From Azoarcus sp. (GTDB taxonomy: Bacteria > Pseudomonadota > Gammaproteobacteria > Burkholderiales > Rhodocyclaceae): a stretch of DNA of 13,736 bases. Within the stretch, counting starts at the first letter, position 1. Each line of letters starts with the position of its first letter. The translations under genes and the position numbers were made by a program. Location: positions 1 through 13,736 of the forward strand of contig JALNWS010000116.1 in the NCBI GenBank assembly GCA_023230755.1, in the 5' to 3' direction. Of this stretch, positions 12,406-13,736 are shown one piece after another. A model generated the notes under the pieces. It was not told the origin of the DNA. It was given only the letters and a program-made list of their open reading frames with translations, and ran no database searches.

Positions 12406-13736
12406 TCAGTCCTCCCTGCGTTTTTTCGGCTTGTCAGCCGAAAAGGGTGCCGAGCCGGAGCGGCCGGGACCGGAGCGCGCAGGTCCACGATCGTCACGGC
12501 GCGGCGCACCGCTCCACGGCTTCGGCGCGCCCGGCTTGCCATAGCTTCCTGCCGGCTTGTTGCCCCAGGCCGGTTTGCCCTCACCGTCAGCCGGACGCGG
12601 CGGACGACGGTCACCGTAGCCTTCGTCACGACGCGGCGTGTGTTCGCGCCGCGGGCTGTCCTCGCGGCGGGATGCGTGGTCGCCGCGTGGGGCATGTTCA
12701 CCGCGTGGGGCATGATCGCCACGAGGTGCGTGATCGCCCCGGGGTGCGCGCGGACGCTCGGGCGTGGCAAGGGCTTCCTCGTCGGTCAGCGGGCGGATGT
12801 TGAGTGCGCACTGCTTGACCCGGGTGCGCTTGAGCACGCCCAGCAGGTCGTCGGGCAGGTTGGCCGGCAACTCGACGGTGGAGAAATCGTTGAAGAGGTG
12901 GATCTGGCCGATGAAGCGACCGTCGATCCCGCCTTCGTTGGCGATCGCGCCGACGATTTCCTTGGGGCTCGCGCCCTGGTTGCGGCCGACCTCGATGCGG
13001 TAGCGTGCCAGCGCGCCGTCGGCAAACGAGCGGCGGCGGGCGAGGATCTCGTCACGGTTCGGACGCTCGGTGCGCTCGCGCGGTGCGCCAGTGGTGAAGT
13101 GTTCCTCGCGCGGGGGCCGGCCACCTGCGCTGGTGGCCGTGGTGGCGACGTCCCAGCCGCGACCGGATTCCTCGACCTGCAGCGGGCGCTCGCGCTGTGC
13201 GAGGTAGGCCAGCGCAGCAGCGATCTCGTGTGCCTGGAGTTCGTTTTCTTCAGTGAGGCTATTGACCACGTCCATGAAGAAGCCGAGTTCCTGATTGCTC
13301 AGGGTGTCGAGCACCAGTTGCTTGAACTGGTTCACCCGCAGAGTGGACACTTCCTCACGGCTGGGCAGGGCGATGGGTTCGATGGGCTGGCGGGTGGCGC
13401 GCTCGATGGTCTTGAGCATGCGCGTTTCGCGCGGCGCGACGAACAGGATTGCCGAGCCTTCGCGGCCGGCACGGCCGGTACGCCCGATCCGGTGCACATA
13501 GGCTTCGGTGTCGTAGGGAATGTCGTAGTTGATGACGTGGCTCACGCGCGGCACGTCGATGCCGCGCGCGGCGACGTCGGTTGCCACGACGATGTCCAGA
13601 CTGCCGTTCTTGAGTTGTTCGATGACGCGTTCGCGCAGGCCCTGAGTCATGTCGCCATTGAGCGCAGCGGCGGCATAGCCGCGTGCGGCGAGCTTGTCGG
13701 CAAGCTCTTCGGTGGCAATTTTGGTGCGCACGAAGG
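12406..13736 (-). CDS. deaD: DEAD-box RNA helicase, DeaD/CsdA type (N-terminus outside window)
   Basis: The C-terminal 443 or so residues of an ATP-dependent RNA helicase; the start and the N-terminal RecA domain (Walker motifs, DEAD box) lie beyond the right edge. The visible part begins with FVRTK (motif IV), then ATDVAARGIDV (motif V) and HRIGRTGRAG (motif VI). A helical linker follows, then a DbpA-type RNA-binding domain (YRIEVGRNQGASPKEIVGAI onward, about 73 residues). That domain marks the DeaD/CsdA/DbpA branch, involved in ribosome assembly and cold-shock RNA unwinding. The tail after it is about 130 residues, low in complexity and rich in Arg, Gly and Pro, and contains four APRGDH-like hexapeptide repeats. 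It ends KPKKRRED. Such basic tails add RNA affinity. The apparent start at 13731 is an internal Val codon. The gene ends where srkA begins. Confidence 0.93.
   Translation of the reverse strand, partial: FVRTKIATEELADKLAARGYAAAALNGDMTQGLRERVIEQLKNGSLDIVVATDVAARGIDVPRVSHVINYDIPYDTEAYVHRIGRTGRAGREGSAILFVAPRETRMLKTIERATRQPIEPIALPSREEVSTLRVNQFKQLVLDTLSNQELGFFMDVVNSLTEENELQAHEIAAALAYLAQRERPLQVEESGRGWDVATTATSAGGRPPREEHFTTGAPRERTERPNRDEILARRRSFADGALARYRIEVGRNQGASPKEIVGAIANEGGIDGRFIGQIHLFNDFSTVELPANLPDDLLGVLKRTRVKQCALNIRPLTDEEALATPERPRAPRGDHAPRGDHAPRGEHAPRGDHASRREDSPRREHTPRRDEGYGDRRPPRPADGEGKPAWGNKPAGSYGKPGAPKPWSGAPRRDDRGPARSGPGRSGSAPFSADKPKKRRED
12677..12748 (-). repeat. Four 18-bp tandem repeats in the helicase tail
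   Basis: Four consecutive 18-base units (12677-12694, 12695-12712, 12713-12730, 12731-12748) encode APRGDH-type hexapeptides in the minus-strand helicase gene. Units one and two are nearly identical at the DNA level and units three and four differ at a few third positions. The number of units may vary between strains, since 18 bases keep the frame. Confidence 0.8.

Noticed and set aside
12677..12748. Possible CRISPR-like array
   Set aside because: The 18-base units are contiguous without spacers and keep the helicase reading frame; they encode hexapeptide repeats.

Overview
The window is a chromosomal stretch of a GC-rich Gram-negative bacterium. The gene set (RlmJ, YaeQ, SrkA/YihE, a DUF3301 protein, a PiT phosphate carrier, a DeaD-type helicase) and the base composition suggest a betaproteobacterium, most likely Rhodocyclales (Azoarcus/Thauera/Aromatoleum type). 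That placement is inference from family content, not from a marker gene. No rRNA, tRNA, insertion sequence, integrase or CRISPR array was found.

Layout, left to right. Bases 1-166 are a leader with no convincing gene. A plus-strand gene (167-976) encodes a two-domain cell-wall hydrolase: a peptidoglycan-binding domain and a GH19-like domain. It converges on a minus-strand FAD-dependent dehydrogenase (995-2608). A 144-bp divergent spacer leads to rlmJ (2753-3598), whose stop overlaps the start of a MazG-like nucleotide pyrophosphohydrolase. After a 142-bp gap carrying a PHO-box-like site comes a PiT phosphate transporter (4091-5674), followed closely by a small DUF3301 membrane protein (5695-6027).

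The next block is on the minus strand, transcribed fabI, then a small kinase-like protein, then a GTP cyclohydrolase I homologue (8190 down to 6086). The kinase-like gene follows fabI directly. The cyclohydrolase homologue keeps its zinc ligands, but several residues needed for the reaction in E. coli GTP cyclohydrolase I appear to be replaced. The spacer upstream of fabI (8191-8394) holds four inverted repeats and separates it from a divergent HAD-fold gene (8395-8895). Then follow an unrecognised helical protein (9049-9828) and yaeQ (9850-10398).

The right end is a minus-strand run: a DEAD-box helicase of the DeaD/CsdA type, cut by the window edge, then the stress kinase srkA starting at the helicase stop, then an alpha/beta hydrolase.

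Most genes are ordinary housekeeping or stress functions. The parts most worth following up are the fabI / kinase-like / divergent cyclohydrolase group with its dyad-rich upstream region, and the PHO-box candidate in front of a PiT transporter. I do not see a complete new system with clear boundaries.
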